From NCBI GenBank assembly GCA_023630585.1, contig CM042540.1:20317574-20381573 (forward strand): a DNA stretch of 64,000 nucleotides, given 5' to 3'. The stretch comes from Cranoglanis bouderius. Its lineage: Eukaryota; Chordata; Actinopteri; Siluriformes; Cranoglanididae. Below, piece after piece: positions 43,121 through 64,000 of this stretch (within the stretch, counting starts at the first letter, position 1; the number at the start of each line of letters is the position of its first letter). A program made the translations under genes and the position numbers. Under the pieces are notes generated by a model that ran no database searches, was not told the DNA's origin, and saw nothing but the letters and a program-made list of their open reading frames with translations.

Positions 43121-43223
43121 TAGAGCAGTTGAGGTGTTCACTGGAATCATAGTTCATAGTCACATGAAGGGAACTAGGGAAGCTCCAGGTCCAGGGATTT
43201 TTGACTGTCTCAGTTCTTTTGGC

Positions 43224-43255
<32 letters not shown>

Positions 43256-46200
43256 GGAAGAGCAGTAGCACTTTTCTTTCCACTGGGCATGGCTCAGTAC
43301 CTAACCTGAACCCAGGACTGTACACATCCTGGCCAATGGTCCATGTTTGGTTTCCTGTCTCATAAAATTACCCATGAAACCAAGAGGAGTTTTCTGGATG
43401 TTGTCTGCACAATATATAGACATAGATAAAACACGGGAAACTGGGAGTTTGTTTTAATAGCAGCGAACAACCCAAAAAAAAAACATACTTTACTGTTAGT
43501 AGAAAAAGAGAGAAGACTGGGTGTCTCTGAATGTAGATGGCAAACTTTGTCAGTCATTAAAATGCAACAACCCCCAACCCCCAAATTTCAAAGGAATTTG
43601 AAAACATTAAATTGTACGATACAGTTGTGACAGAAAACATAACTTCAACATGCTGTCGTTACACTGTTAACGAAGGTAGAAAACCTTTTATCTGTTAGGA
43701 GTACGTTTGATCAGTCACTTGTCTGAACTGTTTCCAAATGCACAGTGTCCCAGATTTGAACACACTGTACCTGAGGAAGAAGGGAACAGGTACGTGGCTA
43801 CGGCGTGACACATCTGGCAGTATAAACGTGAACAAAATGCGGTACGTTTTTTTTGTCTGCTGAGCCGTGCCATGCTACGATGTTCAGTGGTCAAGCACTA
43901 AAACACTCACTCATTACTCATTATTGGGGCAAATTGAGGCAAAGATAATCTTGTCCTCACTTCATAGTTCACTGCTTACTGGAAGCAAAGGTTCAAAAGT
44001 CAGCGTGTACATGTAATGAAAGGTTCAGAAACTGCTAAAAATATGTTTTAAATGAGCAATCCAAACTTGTTCTAAAATATATGATAAAGTGAAATATTTG
44101 ATCTTTCTTTATCATCATCATCCAAAGATTATATTTTGGAATAGATTATTTATTTATTTATAATTTTTTTGGCTAATCTATCATATGTTGTATTGAAATC
44201 CCATGAGACATTCCAACCTCTGAGCAAGACAGGAAGTGACTGAATTTATTTTTAATCGGTTGCCAAAGAATGTACGTCTGTTCACTGAGCACGACTACAG
44301 CAAATTCACCTCTTTTTATTTGAAGGGTCAGACGTCTCTGCTCTCATAACCGGTTCAAATTTAACTATTTTTAGCCTTCGATTCTGTGCTTTCAGGCCTT
44401 TTTTCAGGAAATCTTTATCAGCCAGTATGAAAGCATGCTGCACAATGGATTTTCACCAGGATGTGTGGATTTTAAGAGACGTTAATTAAAAAATTGTTTT
44501 CAGTTCAGTTACAGCTACTCTTTGAATTCTTTGTCCCTAGGAATGCAAGTGTTTGTTTGAGCAAACCCCACCAGGACATGCAAGCGTTTACACATTTTTA
44601 GATGCAGTTATGCAAGTCCTTGGCGCCGCTATCAGCGGGTAGTCGAAAGGCATCATGGGTAATGTATAAAACCATTAAGTGAAAAATAGATAAAAGGTGA
44701 TCAAAGTAATCTAAATCTTGGACCCCACTGAAGATTGCATTAATGGTAAAGATTAATATGCCACTCCTTTAAGGCCTTTGATTTGTATCTGGTGTATTTA
44801 CTTGAAGTCACGCTGCAAGTCTGACACTTCTGCTTTTGATTTACCAGAATTCTTATTCTCTATAATGTTATTTAAAGCAGGTATTAAAGAGAGATACATT
44901 TTTTTTAATATATAAAGGGCTTTTATTAACAAAATAGGTCACCAAACATACATATTAATGTTAAATAACAGTACTGCTTCATACAGCTGACAAGTATATT
45001 GTAATAACACTTCAACACAAATACTCAACATCTCACTTATGAACCACAGTGTTTGCTGATAAATGTAGCACAGATACTGTAGCACATTTAAAAAAATACA
45101 CTTCTCTGAAAGGTTTTCTGTCTCTCTGTAGAGCTAGAGGAGATCTTAAATGTGTCGTGTATACTTAATTGTACTGAAAGCATTTCCCCCCTCAATTTTC
45201 TGCTTTCACCAAGCTATTAAAAGCTATAGTACACAATGTATTTTCTAAGCTATTAAAATGGCATCTAACACCCCTACAGTGCAGTACAGATTGGTCTCCA
45301 TGGGAATGTCCATTCACTTTGGCACATTCCTGCAGTTTAGCCCTTAAGAGTAGTAAGAGTAGTAATAAAACAAAGATTTAAAATGCTTAACAAGCTTCAT
45401 TAAGAACCTACAGAGCTCACGTTCACCTGCCTCACTGCATCTTTTAATCAATAAATAGCCTTTTACCACTGCCTCATCTTGCTTTGCTCTAATGTGTATT
45501 AGAATATGTTTGTCATGTTTGTCTGAGTGGTCGTGTCATTTATGGGACCATCAGTGCATTAGCCAAGCACACACTGTGTATCTGATCACTCACAGCCCGA
45601 CTGAGTGACTGATGTATTTATAAAAATAAAAAAATTAATCTGTGTGCCATTTAAAAAGTCTATTCATTTTACCTTTTAGAGAGCCATTAAGTAATTATGC
45701 ATTGAAAAGTCAAGAAAGTGTTTGTGACCGAAAAGACTTTGCTAATTCAGTGCAGTTCGAAGCACGGTTTAGGACCCCCTTCCAAAACAAGGACCTGAAT
45801 GTCCTTATGGCAACAAGGGTGTTATAATCTTCCTTATACCACAGTTGAATTGTTGATTCTGATTGGTAGCTCCGACAATAGCTCCAGCTGCAAGGCAAGT
45901 CACGGGGTTTATATTAACGCACTTGTTCTCATACATTATCACTTCGAAAGTAACAACTTACAATGGATTCCCAACACGGGAAAATCCTTCAGTATGGAGG
46001 GCTTTGTGGTTTCTTGGTAACATGACAAGCTGCATTTTTTTTTGTGTTAATATCTTCAAAAGAGAGGGAACAAATGTTTATAGCTGTTATAACTTAAGTG
46101 ATAACATGAACAAACATGTCTCAAGGACATTCAAAAACATAACGTAACTGTAAACGGTAAAATTTCCAATATGTCATTTTTAATCAGTTAAAAAAATGTA

Positions 46201-47212
46201 ATTGTTGGCAAAATGCTGTGGTATATGAGGAATAAAAGACTTCGGGGATGTGCGGTTATTGGAAAATAATCAACTTCGGGGTGTTAACACTGACTCCGAT
46301 TCGTTTTGGACTGCATTGCTCTACCCCATCGTTGATTATATTCCTATAACAGCATGCCTTATCGTGTTTTATTTCTTACATGTCAAAAAAATGAGAACAT
46401 TTGAACATTTTTCATTGTTCAGTGCCATCAATATACTTACTATTCACCTTGTAATCACATTCTTAAATCACTCGAGACGAAAATATTTATACTTTTTTAG
46501 AATTGGCTTTTTACACTCATGGTTTTGATCTGTTGTGGAGGACAGTGGCTAAAATTCACAGTATTTTGTTAGAACAGTGTTAAAGAGGTAGGTGGCTGCT
46601 AGCTCAGAGGTGACACTTTAAATCTTGTTGCTGCAGACACTTTTTGCCCGGCCGTCACACTTTAAATCTCAGTGCAGTAGACACTCGCTGCTCCAGGCTC
46701 TGTGCTCTGCCTCTGCAGTTTGTTGCACTTGAACATTCAATGACAAACTGGGCCCTTGGGAGCAGTGACGCACGCATGAGGGAGACAATAAAACCATGTC
46801 CAACATCAGGGCAGCTGGGACCACTTGGTTTGTGTATGTGGGAGAGAAACTGTATGATGTATGTGGGAGTGTGTGTAAAGTGACATAAGACCATTTCAAC
46901 ATGTAGAGATTTGCTCTTGCTGAAATATCTTACAAAACAGGTTCTGATGACTCAAAAGTGACTAGCAAAGACAAACTTCCTTAGGAACCTTGGAGTATCA
47001 GAATACTTCAATTACAGAGTCTATAGTTTCCAGAATTAGAAGATCTACCTAATCTGTTTTCTAAGATTTAACAATTTACACAGTGCTATCGCTTTCAAAA
47101 TTGGCAACCAGCCCGGTTTTCTTTCAATGAATTTCAGTGAATTTCCTCAAGACGATTCCTGTCCACCCCCATGGTTTTCCTGAGCTTTCTATAGTAACCT
47201 AAATTGTAAAGA
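43121..47212. other. convergent spacer between zswim7 and adora2b
   Basis: About 4 kb between the two 3' ends. It contains a T run (43227-43251), a 37-bp word shared with 11.44 kb (44627-44663) and degenerate repeat-like sequence near 45830-46200. No supported gene. Confidence 0.7.
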
Positions 47213-47218
47213 TTTATT
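47213..47218 (-). promoter_or_regulatory. adora2b: possible adora2b polyadenylation signal
   Basis: AATAAA on the - strand about 500 bp beyond the stop codon. Other weaker AT-rich hexamers exist, so this is a candidate only. Confidence 0.3.
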
Positions 47219-47712
47219 AAATCGCTCTTAAAAATTCAAGCACGACACTTACAGACTGTTACAGGTTAAATGTTAGAAGCCTGGGCATTGCTCCCTCCAC
47301 CATTGTTTACTGTTGTCTCTGTCCATGACCAGGATTCACCTCTAACCAGGTATAGAGGCATGCTGTCTGTCCCTTAAGACTTGGAATGAAGAGTACAGTT
47401 TGTTCAAGCTTGTTAGTTGTGTCAGGGTGAAGAGGAGATATTTCCTGTATCTCCGCTGTCTTAGTAGTGTTAGGTGAGGAACATTTCCCCCCCTGCTTTA
47501 GTTTAACAATAATGTTACAAATAAAAGTTCCAGAAAGACCTGTTTTCAAAGTGCCATCAATATACTTCCTTTCAGTCCTCATAAACAGCCTAGCAATCCA
47601 CATTCTTGCAGTTATTCTCTGGTCTGTAAACACTGCTCCCCATATTTTGAATAAGGTTCATTAAAAATAAGATTAAATTAAATTAAAATAGCATTTCCAG
47701 TGTCTCATGACC

Positions 47713-56376
<8,664 letters not shown>

Positions 56377-56870
56377 CTCAGCGAGGAGAAACGCGCGTCG
56401 CCGTCGAAAAGTCGCCTACGAGAACACTGACAGAGCCCGGGCAGGCACGCGCGCTGATAAACACCACCTCTTGCAACAATCCGCACATTTCCCAAGTGAG
56501 TCATTTGCGTAAACTGCCATCTATATGGATTTTAAAAAGACAATAAGCATGAAGTTACTTAAAAGTCATAGCTTTTATGACAGAGTTTGAATAAGCATGC
56601 AAAACCCTAAAGGAGTGCGCATTTCTTTTTTTTTTCTTTTTTTGTCAGTAAGAAGTTGCTGTAATAATATACAAAATAAAGAAAAGAGAGAATTAACGAG
56701 TTAAAGAATAAAACAGAATTTCTCACCTTCACTGTTTCAGCTCTCATGTTACACTGAGGAAACGCGAGTCCAACACATGGCTTTTAGAAGTTCCCATCAC
56801 ACCTCAGAGCCACGCCCCCTGTCCGACCCACAGGGCACGCCCACAGTGGTCATTTGTAGTAATTCTAGCC
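56377..56870 (-). promoter_or_regulatory. adora2b: adora2b upstream / probable promoter region
   Basis: More GC-rich than its surroundings. It has a TGAGTCA AP-1 consensus near 56497 and GC-box-like CACGCCCCC near 56813. A 5'UTR exon may lie here, but none is defined. Inference. Confidence 0.35.
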
Positions 56871-57069
56871 TGTGTACACTCTAAATATATACCCGCCAAC
56901 AACTAGTCACTAGTGTGTGGGATAAAAGGACAACACTGAAAAAAGTGAAGACTCCCACTTGAACACAGTGTGGTTAAGTGGAAAAAACCGCTAACTTTTT
57001 TATTCCGCCACAAAATGGCTGTGTCTCAGTCTAATTTATTAATGAATAAAATCTGATTAAACTTTCACG

Positions 57070-57500
57070 CAAACCTAACATGAATTTGATTCATTTATTT
57101 TGATATGACTGATTTATTTTCAAATGTGATTTTTTTTTAAGTACAGCATTTACTTTCATATGTGATTTTCCATCCACAATTCATTTATTCCACTTGTGAT
57201 ATTTTCACACGACTCATTTATTTGCTTTATTTTTCCTCCATGATTTATTTATTTGCACATTATTTTTTTCACACGATGTTTGTAAAAATGGTTATTTCTT
57301 TTGATATTTCTATTCATTTTATATGTATATGTTCACATGATTTATTTATTTGGACAGTTTTACCCTACTTGATTTATTTATTTTCAAATGTGATTTTTTT
57401 TTAGATACGATTCGTGTATCTACATGCATTTACATCCACATTATTACACAATTTTCTTCTCCTGATTCCTATATTTTCACATTAAAGTATTTATGACGTT
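57070..57500. repeat. degenerate T-rich repeat array
   Basis: Loose repeats of a 'gatttatttattt...cacatgtgatt' unit occur about ten times. No open gene. Confidence 0.6.
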
Positions 57501-58501
57501 ATTCACATGATGTCAGATGACTGTCTCAGTTCACATGTGAAAAACATGATCTCAGCAACATGTGGTGGATTCTGTAGTGAGAAACAAACTTTTCATTCTG
57601 CACCCACCTTTCCTGTCCAATCACACACGTTTTAAATGGATGCCATCATGACTCTTCCCTCTTCTATCGTACAGTGAAATTCAGAGCAAGCTTCATCAGC
57701 AGTGACAGTCTGTGAAACACTTTCAGTGACTAATTCACCATAACCCCATTTTTATGATTAAGAACACTTTAAGATCATAGACAGAGAACATCTGGCCATA
57801 AATTCATCTCACCAGGCAAAACTGAAATCCTTCAAACAGGAAAAAACTGACACTCAAACAAAATGCAGCACTGCTGCCAAGAAATAAAACTTGTTTTCTG
57901 TTTTGTTTTGTTTTTTTTTAAGAGAGACAGGAAATGGACTCTCGCTCTGCACACACATACACTTGTGGTTTGAACACAGTCATGTTTATTTCCTTCTAAG
58001 CCACGTAATATTCAGCATGTGTGTTTTAGCATTGAGAAATTTGGCATGGAGCTGTACATGACAGAACTGTTCTTGTTAAATATCACTGCTGCCTAGAGTT
58101 GCATTTCATTTACGTCTTTATGTACTATATACACACTACCTGACTTTTCAGAAAAATATTTGAATTCTTAATATTAATACTCAGGGTAGAGAAAATAACC
58201 AACCCTTCTACAGTCCGCTAATGTTTGCGTTTAGCAAACTGGCTGAGAATTAACGCAAGATTCAAAAAATACTTCGCTTAAAAATACTATGGATTATAAT
58301 CCATTATCTGTAAACAGTATAACACTAATATCTGTACCGTGCTACTCAACAATAAACAATATCTACTCCAAATTGAAGCAAACTGAAATAAATACAGTCC
58401 AGCCCAAATCACCTTTTCAGTTCATTCTCATTTCAGAATATATAAATGTGTAAAAAGGAAGCATTTTGAAAGTGTGATTCAGAGAAGCAGCTCTGTCTGT
58501 G

Positions 58502-58502
<1 letters not shown>

Positions 58503-58586
<84 letters not shown>
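58503..58586. repeat. (TA)41 microsatellite
   Basis: Pure TA run upstream of adora2b. It produces poly Tyr-Ile frames that are not genes. Confidence 0.97.
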
Positions 58587-58588
<2 letters not shown>

Positions 58589-59284
58589 GATGTAATATAT
58601 ATATCAACCACATTGTGATGTACGTGTGTGGAACAAAATGAGCAGAAAGTGCTTCTTGGATTCTGTGCCTTCCATTTGCCATTCCTCCTTTGAAGGGTCA
58701 AGTCTCAAAGTACTTGTAGATTTGAGAAACATACTGCATGACGCTCTGCCAGTCTGGTCTGTCCGTGTGCATCAGCTCATCTATGTCCTAAATATGATAC
58801 AGAGAGAGAGAGAGAGAGAGAGATTAGACACAAATCCTACATCTCACACCAGTTTATTAGCTCACCTTGGTCACTGTAGGTATTGCTGTAGCTTTCCTCC
58901 ATCCACTGGAATGGACCACCACTGGGATAAGTGTTCGTTTACTTGTTTACCATACCACTTGTTTATTACACACACCTACCATGTTGGTCCACCTGATCCT
59001 TCATCCTCTACCCTTCATCAGAGTTAGTTCCTGACTACAGCTGTTGGCTGAATATCTCACAGTTGATGGATTGTTTTCTAATTCAGCATCAACACTGACA
59101 CGTTTAAAATGTTTAAGGTGTAATTGAATGATATTTTTAGTCATGAAGTCAAACCTAGCAGCTCAATCTATTGTCTAGTCCTGTGTACTGTTCTATTGTT
59201 TTACTGTGCAAGTCCAAGCTCAGCTGTTTAAACGTCATTACAAAGAATGACCTGCAACACATCAAACCAAAGTTGTAATTGGAA

Positions 59285-59554
59285 GCTCGGACAACATAGC
59301 TTCGACTCTCTTACTTCAGACACATCATGCGGAAAGGACAGTCAATGGAAAAGGACAAAGTGGAAGGACAATGAAGAAGAGGAAGGCTTGCTACACAGTG
59401 GATAGGCACAATCACCACAGCCATGGATGCCCCACTTCCAAGTCTTAGCCGGTTGGCAGAAGACCGGATGCTTTTCAGGACAACTATCCATAGAGTCTCT
59501 GTGAGTCGACATCGACGACAACTCCGGTTTCCACCAACCTCCCAGTCGAGGTGT

Positions 59555-59599
<45 letters not shown>

Positions 59600-59750
59600 C
59601 GTGTGTGCGTGTGTGCATGGTGCCCTGTGATAGACTGGCATCCCATACCAAGATGTATCCCTGTCTAACACCCAGTGTTCCCGGGATAGGCTTGGGATCC
59701 ATGGCGACCCTGACCTACATTACTGGAAATGAATGAATGGATCAATCAAT
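59285..59750 (+). repeat. LINE C-terminal fragment plus L2-like tail
   Basis: 59300-59540 encodes a decayed LINE-type C-terminus (RRGRLATQW, then SRLAEDRMLFRTTIHRVSVS). It is followed by a GT run (59553-59604) and an L2-like tail with 'cgggataggcttgggatcca'. Truncated. Confidence 0.55.
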
Positions 59751-59756
59751 AGATTT

Positions 59757-60700
59757 TATTCAGCTAGATGGATTAGAAAGGAAAGTTCGACACTTGACAT
59801 TCAGGAGGCTGGTATGAACACCTGGGTGCTGATGCCACAAAATCAATCACCAAAGATTTACAACACATAAACCAGGAACATTGTGAACATTGTGTGTGAG
59901 GAACACGTTACACTCAGAACATTCATTCAGCATTGTACGAGATCTTTTGTCTTGATGTTACCGAGGTGCATTTAACACACCATAATTATGCACAGTGTGT
60001 GTAATATTCACTCCAGTCCTGACTCTCAACACATGCACATCATCAGCTCTCGATTAATAACCACACATCAAGTTTCAACCTAATACACAAAGACTGAAGC
60101 GCCACATCGTTATCAAATTAAAGCGGATAAGCACATCATCACACTGTCTTTATTAAATTGTCCGTCATCTAGTGTTAAGATCCTTAAAGTCAGAAAACAG
60201 CCGTGGTTGTATAAGGACCTGTTAATTACAGCATAACAGCTGTGCTGATAACCTATTGATTACTGATGCTTACAGCACTGTGTCTCTGATCGCTCAGTGT
60301 CTTTCTATCAGACGCAGAGTTTTACACAGAAGTCATCAGCATTTCATCATCTGAACATACAACCCAGTCTGTATGTGTTGTTATAGTCCATTATACAGAT
60401 AATAAATCTGTGTACCAATGGGGAAAGGCATGAAATACTGTAGCACTTGCATACAGGCTTTGTGTGTGTGTATGTTCTAACTCATTTAGATCATGATTTA
60501 TAGAGCAAAAGATTCTCCAGATCCTGTATATGATTTAAAACTGTAATTCTGTTGCTGAAAAATGTCGCAGTAAATATATTGGGTATGAATTAAGGTTCAC
60601 AATCGGAACCTATACTCAGTTCTGCCGCTTTCATTTCAGATGAGTGGGAAAATTCATGTTGAAATTCAGGTTGTGGAAATCATCCGAGTTAATCTTACAG
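59757..60700. repeat. duplicated block, copy B (upstream of adora2b)
   Basis: Second copy of the block at 54890-55860, same orientation. The core is 59990-60379. Relative to copy A it lacks 3 bp (GAT) after 60223 and has 25 extra bases at about 60293-60317. It starts directly after the LINE tail. Confidence 0.85.
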
Positions 60701-60931
60701 AGGAAACTCAAGCCTCGAAATTCAACATTCAAACTCAAAGAAGACTCTAAAGCCCTAAAAGAGGAATGTTTCAGGATTGATTCACGTTATCACTCATCAG
60801 TGGGATGAGAGAAGGGATTTTCCTTAGCGTGTTTATTGGATGTGGGGATTACAGCCTTAAGACACAGGGGCAGACAGCAGCGTCACAGTTAGTAAGAGGC
60901 ATCAGCAATCACTTGCATTCCAAGAATAGTG

Positions 60932-60933
<2 letters not shown>

Positions 60934-61003
<70 letters not shown>
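60934..61003. repeat. (AC)35 microsatellite
   Basis: Pure AC run between the duplicated block and a Tc1-like element. Confidence 0.97.
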
Positions 61004-61004
<1 letters not shown>

Positions 61005-61116
61005 AACACACACCTAACAACCAGCACACTGTGCTCACACTACAGTATACCCAACATAAGGAATTCGTGGCACAGGATCAATGAATAGATAGTAAGCATG
61101 GTGCTCAGTGGTAATA

Positions 61117-62090
61117 CAGTGGATATAAAAAGTGTACACACCCCTGTTAATAGTAATAATAATAAGTGAAAAACAATCATAAACTTTTATTGGGGAAAAA
61201 AAAAGAAAAAGAAAAAACTTCCAATAACCTAGCTGCACACCCCTAAACTAAAACTTTGTTGAAACATCTTTTGATTTTTTAAAAATTTTTTTTTTACACG
61301 TCTTTTTAGGTAAGAGTCAGCATGGCACATCTTGACTTGGCAATATTTTCCCACTCTTTCTTTCAAAAACATTCTAGATCCGTCAAATTGTGAGGGCATC
61401 TCCTGTGCACAGCCCACTTCAGGTCACCCCACAGATTTTTAGTTGGATTGAGGTCTGGACTCTGGCTAGGCCATTCAAAAACATCTATCTTCTTTTGGTT
61501 AAGCCATTCCTTTGTTGATTTGGATGTATGCTTTGGGTCATTGTCGTGCTGAAAGGTGAAATTCCTTTCCATCTTCAGCTTACTAGCAGACACCTGAATG
61601 TATTGCACTAAAATCAACTGGTATTTGTAGCTATTCATGATTCCCGCCACCTTGATAAAAGCTGGCTGAAGAAAAGTAGCCCTAAGCATAATGCTGCCAC
61701 CACCATGCTGCACTGTGGGTGTGCTTTTTTTTTTTTTTTTTTTTTTTTGCACCAAATATACCTTTTGGAATTGGTCTCATCAGACCATTACACATTTTGC
61801 CACATGGTTTGGGGTGATTTAGTTGAGCTTGGATGTTTGTTGTGAGAAAGGGCTTCCCTCTAGCCACCCTATCCCATAGCCCAGACATGTGAAGAATATG
61901 AGAGTTTGTTGTCATATGCAGAGAGTAATCAGTACTTGTCAGATATTCCTGTAGCTCCTTTAATGTTGCCATAGGTCTCTTGGCAGCCTCCCTGGTAAGT
62001 CTTGCCCTTTTATAAATTTTGGAGGGATGTCCTGTAACCTTCTCCCTGTCATCTAATCCATCGCACACTCCCATCCCTCATGTCTTTCTC
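61117..62090 (-). mobile_element. Tc1-like transposon, 3' end intact, catalytic Glu lost
   Basis: The left end CAGTGGATATAAAAAGTGTA is preceded by TA. On the - strand two frames (61682-62074 and 61363-61755) cover the helix-turn-helix and DDE regions, joined at a poly-A/T tract (61728-61748). FQHDNDPKHTSKST carries the second Asp. The third catalytic motif reads SPDLNPTKNLW, with Lys where NPIENLW is expected. The 5' end is missing near 62090. Confidence 0.85.
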
Positions 62091-62099
62091 TCCAAAATG

Positions 62100-63340
62100 A
62101 TGCCTTACTGTTTGAAGAAAGGAATCAAGATGATCTCTTACCTGGTCTGTATTCATGTCACTAGTCTAACCAATAACTGCTTCCCCCTGTGCAATCTATA
62201 GACTGTGCCCTCCAGCTATTTCCTTTGTAATAGTTGGGAGTGTGAGCTGAAACACTAAGCGTTAAATATTTTATGAATCTAATTTAACAGGATCCCTGTG
62301 GGAAGAAAAGCGTTTGCACACGCTTCCAGTGTTTATCCCCCCTCCCCCCCTGTTTAAGCTATTACTGAGACACTTCTTTTACAAGGGTTTGTTTAGGTAA
62401 AGGCAACAGGTAATGGAAGATAAGCTAATGGAAATTATTTTAACACTCAACTTTTCATTTAAACACATTCTGACTGGCCTTCAGTTACACATCACATGTT
62501 ATTCTTGATGACGTTTGGAAAGCTACAAAGTCTTTACCGTAAGTTGGGATAAACCACCATTTCCCAAAAATCAGGGCACTATATCTTTTCCCGCCGTCCA
62601 CAAACACATCACAGTTTCTTTGGTTTGAGTTTAAAGGTACTGAATGAGTAATGACAATTGGATTAAAGCCAACACAAACCCACTGCCTCTTGACTGTGAA
62701 ATATCAAAAATATCGAAGTTAATGGTGGTTCTAATATCTTGATATCTGAATAGTCCTTCGATCATTCAGAGCCTGGCAAAGAAAGAGAGAAATCCTGAAA
62801 ACAAATCTAATCTGGTTTAGCTTTGAGACCAGAGGAAGAATGACATACAGAGAGAGAAAGCAGAGAAGGAAAGGACAGCAGTGGGCACGACTCCAGTCCT
62901 GCTTCATGTCACTGCTATTTGCTTTTTCTTTGAGTAGGTCAGACAGGTCAGAATTCAAACATTATGAGCGGAGACAGTGAAGCTATACCAAATAACGTTT
63001 ATGGTTCTGCTTTTATCTGTGTCACTGTAATGTTTACAATTACAGCATTTAGAAGATGTCCTAATCCAGAACGATTTACAGAAGTGCTCTGTAGTTCCTG
63101 TATACCAAATTATCATCATTAGCATTGTCAAATACAAAGCTTTATCCAGTTAATGCGTATTACTTAGGTGAAACTGAGCAAAATTTGTAACGTCATACAA
63201 ATACTAGGTTAAATGTTTTACGTGTGAATGCTAGACTACTAGTTAAAAAGTAATAACTACTTATTAAAATATCTTTTGTTTCATACATGGCCATTATCAG
63301 AATGTCTTTAAGACAATAAAAGTACAGACAGGTGACAAAT
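62100..63340. other. unique non-coding sequence
   Basis: No supported gene, repeat boundary or RNA gene seen. Short open frames have no recognisable motif. Confidence 0.6.
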
Positions 63341-63730
63341 TAAAGGGAAAAACAACATAAAGTGTGTTGGTAAGGTGTTGGGTCGTCACGGAAGGCTTTA
63401 ATGCTCCTTGGCATTGATTTCGAACATCTCTGGAGCTCTTCCAAAAGATGTTTCCTCAGTTGGCATTTTGATGATGGTGATAGAGAGCGCTGTTGAAAAC
63501 ACTGTTCCAAAAAGTGTTCAATCAAGCTTGAGATCTGGTGAGTGTGAAGGCCACAGCATATGATTTAGATCATTTTCATCCTTATCAAACCATTCAGTGA
63601 GCCCTCGTGCCCTGTAAATGTGGGCAGAGTCATCCTGGAAGAGACCACTCTTTCTGTTGCTTGAGGGAGTGGGATGTCCTTGATGTGAGTGATTGCATAT
63701 TCCATTCACTTTACTAAAGATCGGGACACT
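63340..63730 (-). mobile_element. Tc1-like remnant (same family as 52.6 kb)
   Basis: On the - strand it has 'agggctcactgaatggttt' and a frame with DDSAHIYRARGLTEWFDKDE and then WPSHSPDLK, the DDE-region words. It shares 'cactgaatggtt' and 'ataaggatgaaaatga' with the element at 52.86-52.91 kb. Confidence 0.7.
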
Positions 63731-64000
63731 ATAGAACTATTTCAGAACAAAACAATAAAAATCACCAAAAGATGCAGATTAAGCAGCACACTATTAATAT
63801 TCTCATATAGGAAATAAAAGACTTTATTCTCTATGTGCACTCATGAAACTGCTTCAACTGGCATCTGGTTCATTTAAATCAATAATTACTGCTGCAGGCT
63901 GCATGTTGTGTGCTTGCTCTGTTTTTTTGCAACCAAAAACACACAATTTCCTGACTACCAGCAAAGAAATTCAACAGTGTGAGTGAGAGCAACAGGGGGT

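Noticed and set aside
58417..58701. Tyr-Ile repeat frames
   Set aside because: Translation of the TA microsatellite.

Overview
This window is vertebrate nuclear DNA, almost certainly from a teleost fish. Coding sequence is sparse and split by introns, the DNA is AT-rich, dinucleotide runs (AC/GT, AT) are long, and Tc1/mariner-like transposons in every state of decay fill much of the non-coding space. A catfish or other otophysan is plausible, but I cannot prove the species from sequence alone.

Four protein-coding genes can be supported. (1) The last two coding exons and 3'UTR of abr, a RhoGAP/RhoGEF, on the + strand (1047-1197 and 2736-2825). (2) A complete single-exon nanos gene, best matching nanos2, on the + strand (7070-7627), with a TATA box and polyA signal. 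(3) A complete five-exon zswim7 (SWS1 of the Shu recombination complex) on the + strand, spanning 9096-43045. Its exons are 76, 22, 103, 105 and 117 bp and encode 140 aa, with a 25-kb third intron. (4) A complete two-exon adenosine A2 receptor, adora2b by sequence and by its neighbour zswim7, on the - strand (exon 1 at 56057-56376, exon 2 at 47713-48463), encoding 356 aa. zswim7 and adora2b lie tail to tail, as I recall for their human orthologues on 17p.

The spaces between exons hold the repeats. Zswim7 intron 3 carries a nested set: a Tc1-like element (about 18.34-24.48 kb) holds a 633-bp solo LTR (5-bp target duplication AACAG) and a 4.22-kb Gmr1-type Ty3/gypsy retrotransposon (5-bp duplication CTGTG). 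In the latter, integrase lies upstream of reverse transcriptase and the capsid looks like a SCAN domain. Other dated or bounded insertions are two hAT-like elements with 8-bp duplications (4409-4942 and 25784-27496), Tc1-like elements with visible ends (15511-17389, 24725-25252, 36598-37748, 50799-51257, 54308-54774), a tRNA-derived SINE inside a Tc1 transposase, a MITE with long inverted repeats (about 29584-30007) and several LINE tails.

The most unusual non-coding feature is a block of about 0.95 kb present twice in direct orientation, in adora2b intron 1 and again upstream of exon 1. Its central ~365 bp are almost identical while its flanks have diverged. No bacterial-type system, CRISPR array, tRNA or rRNA gene was seen.
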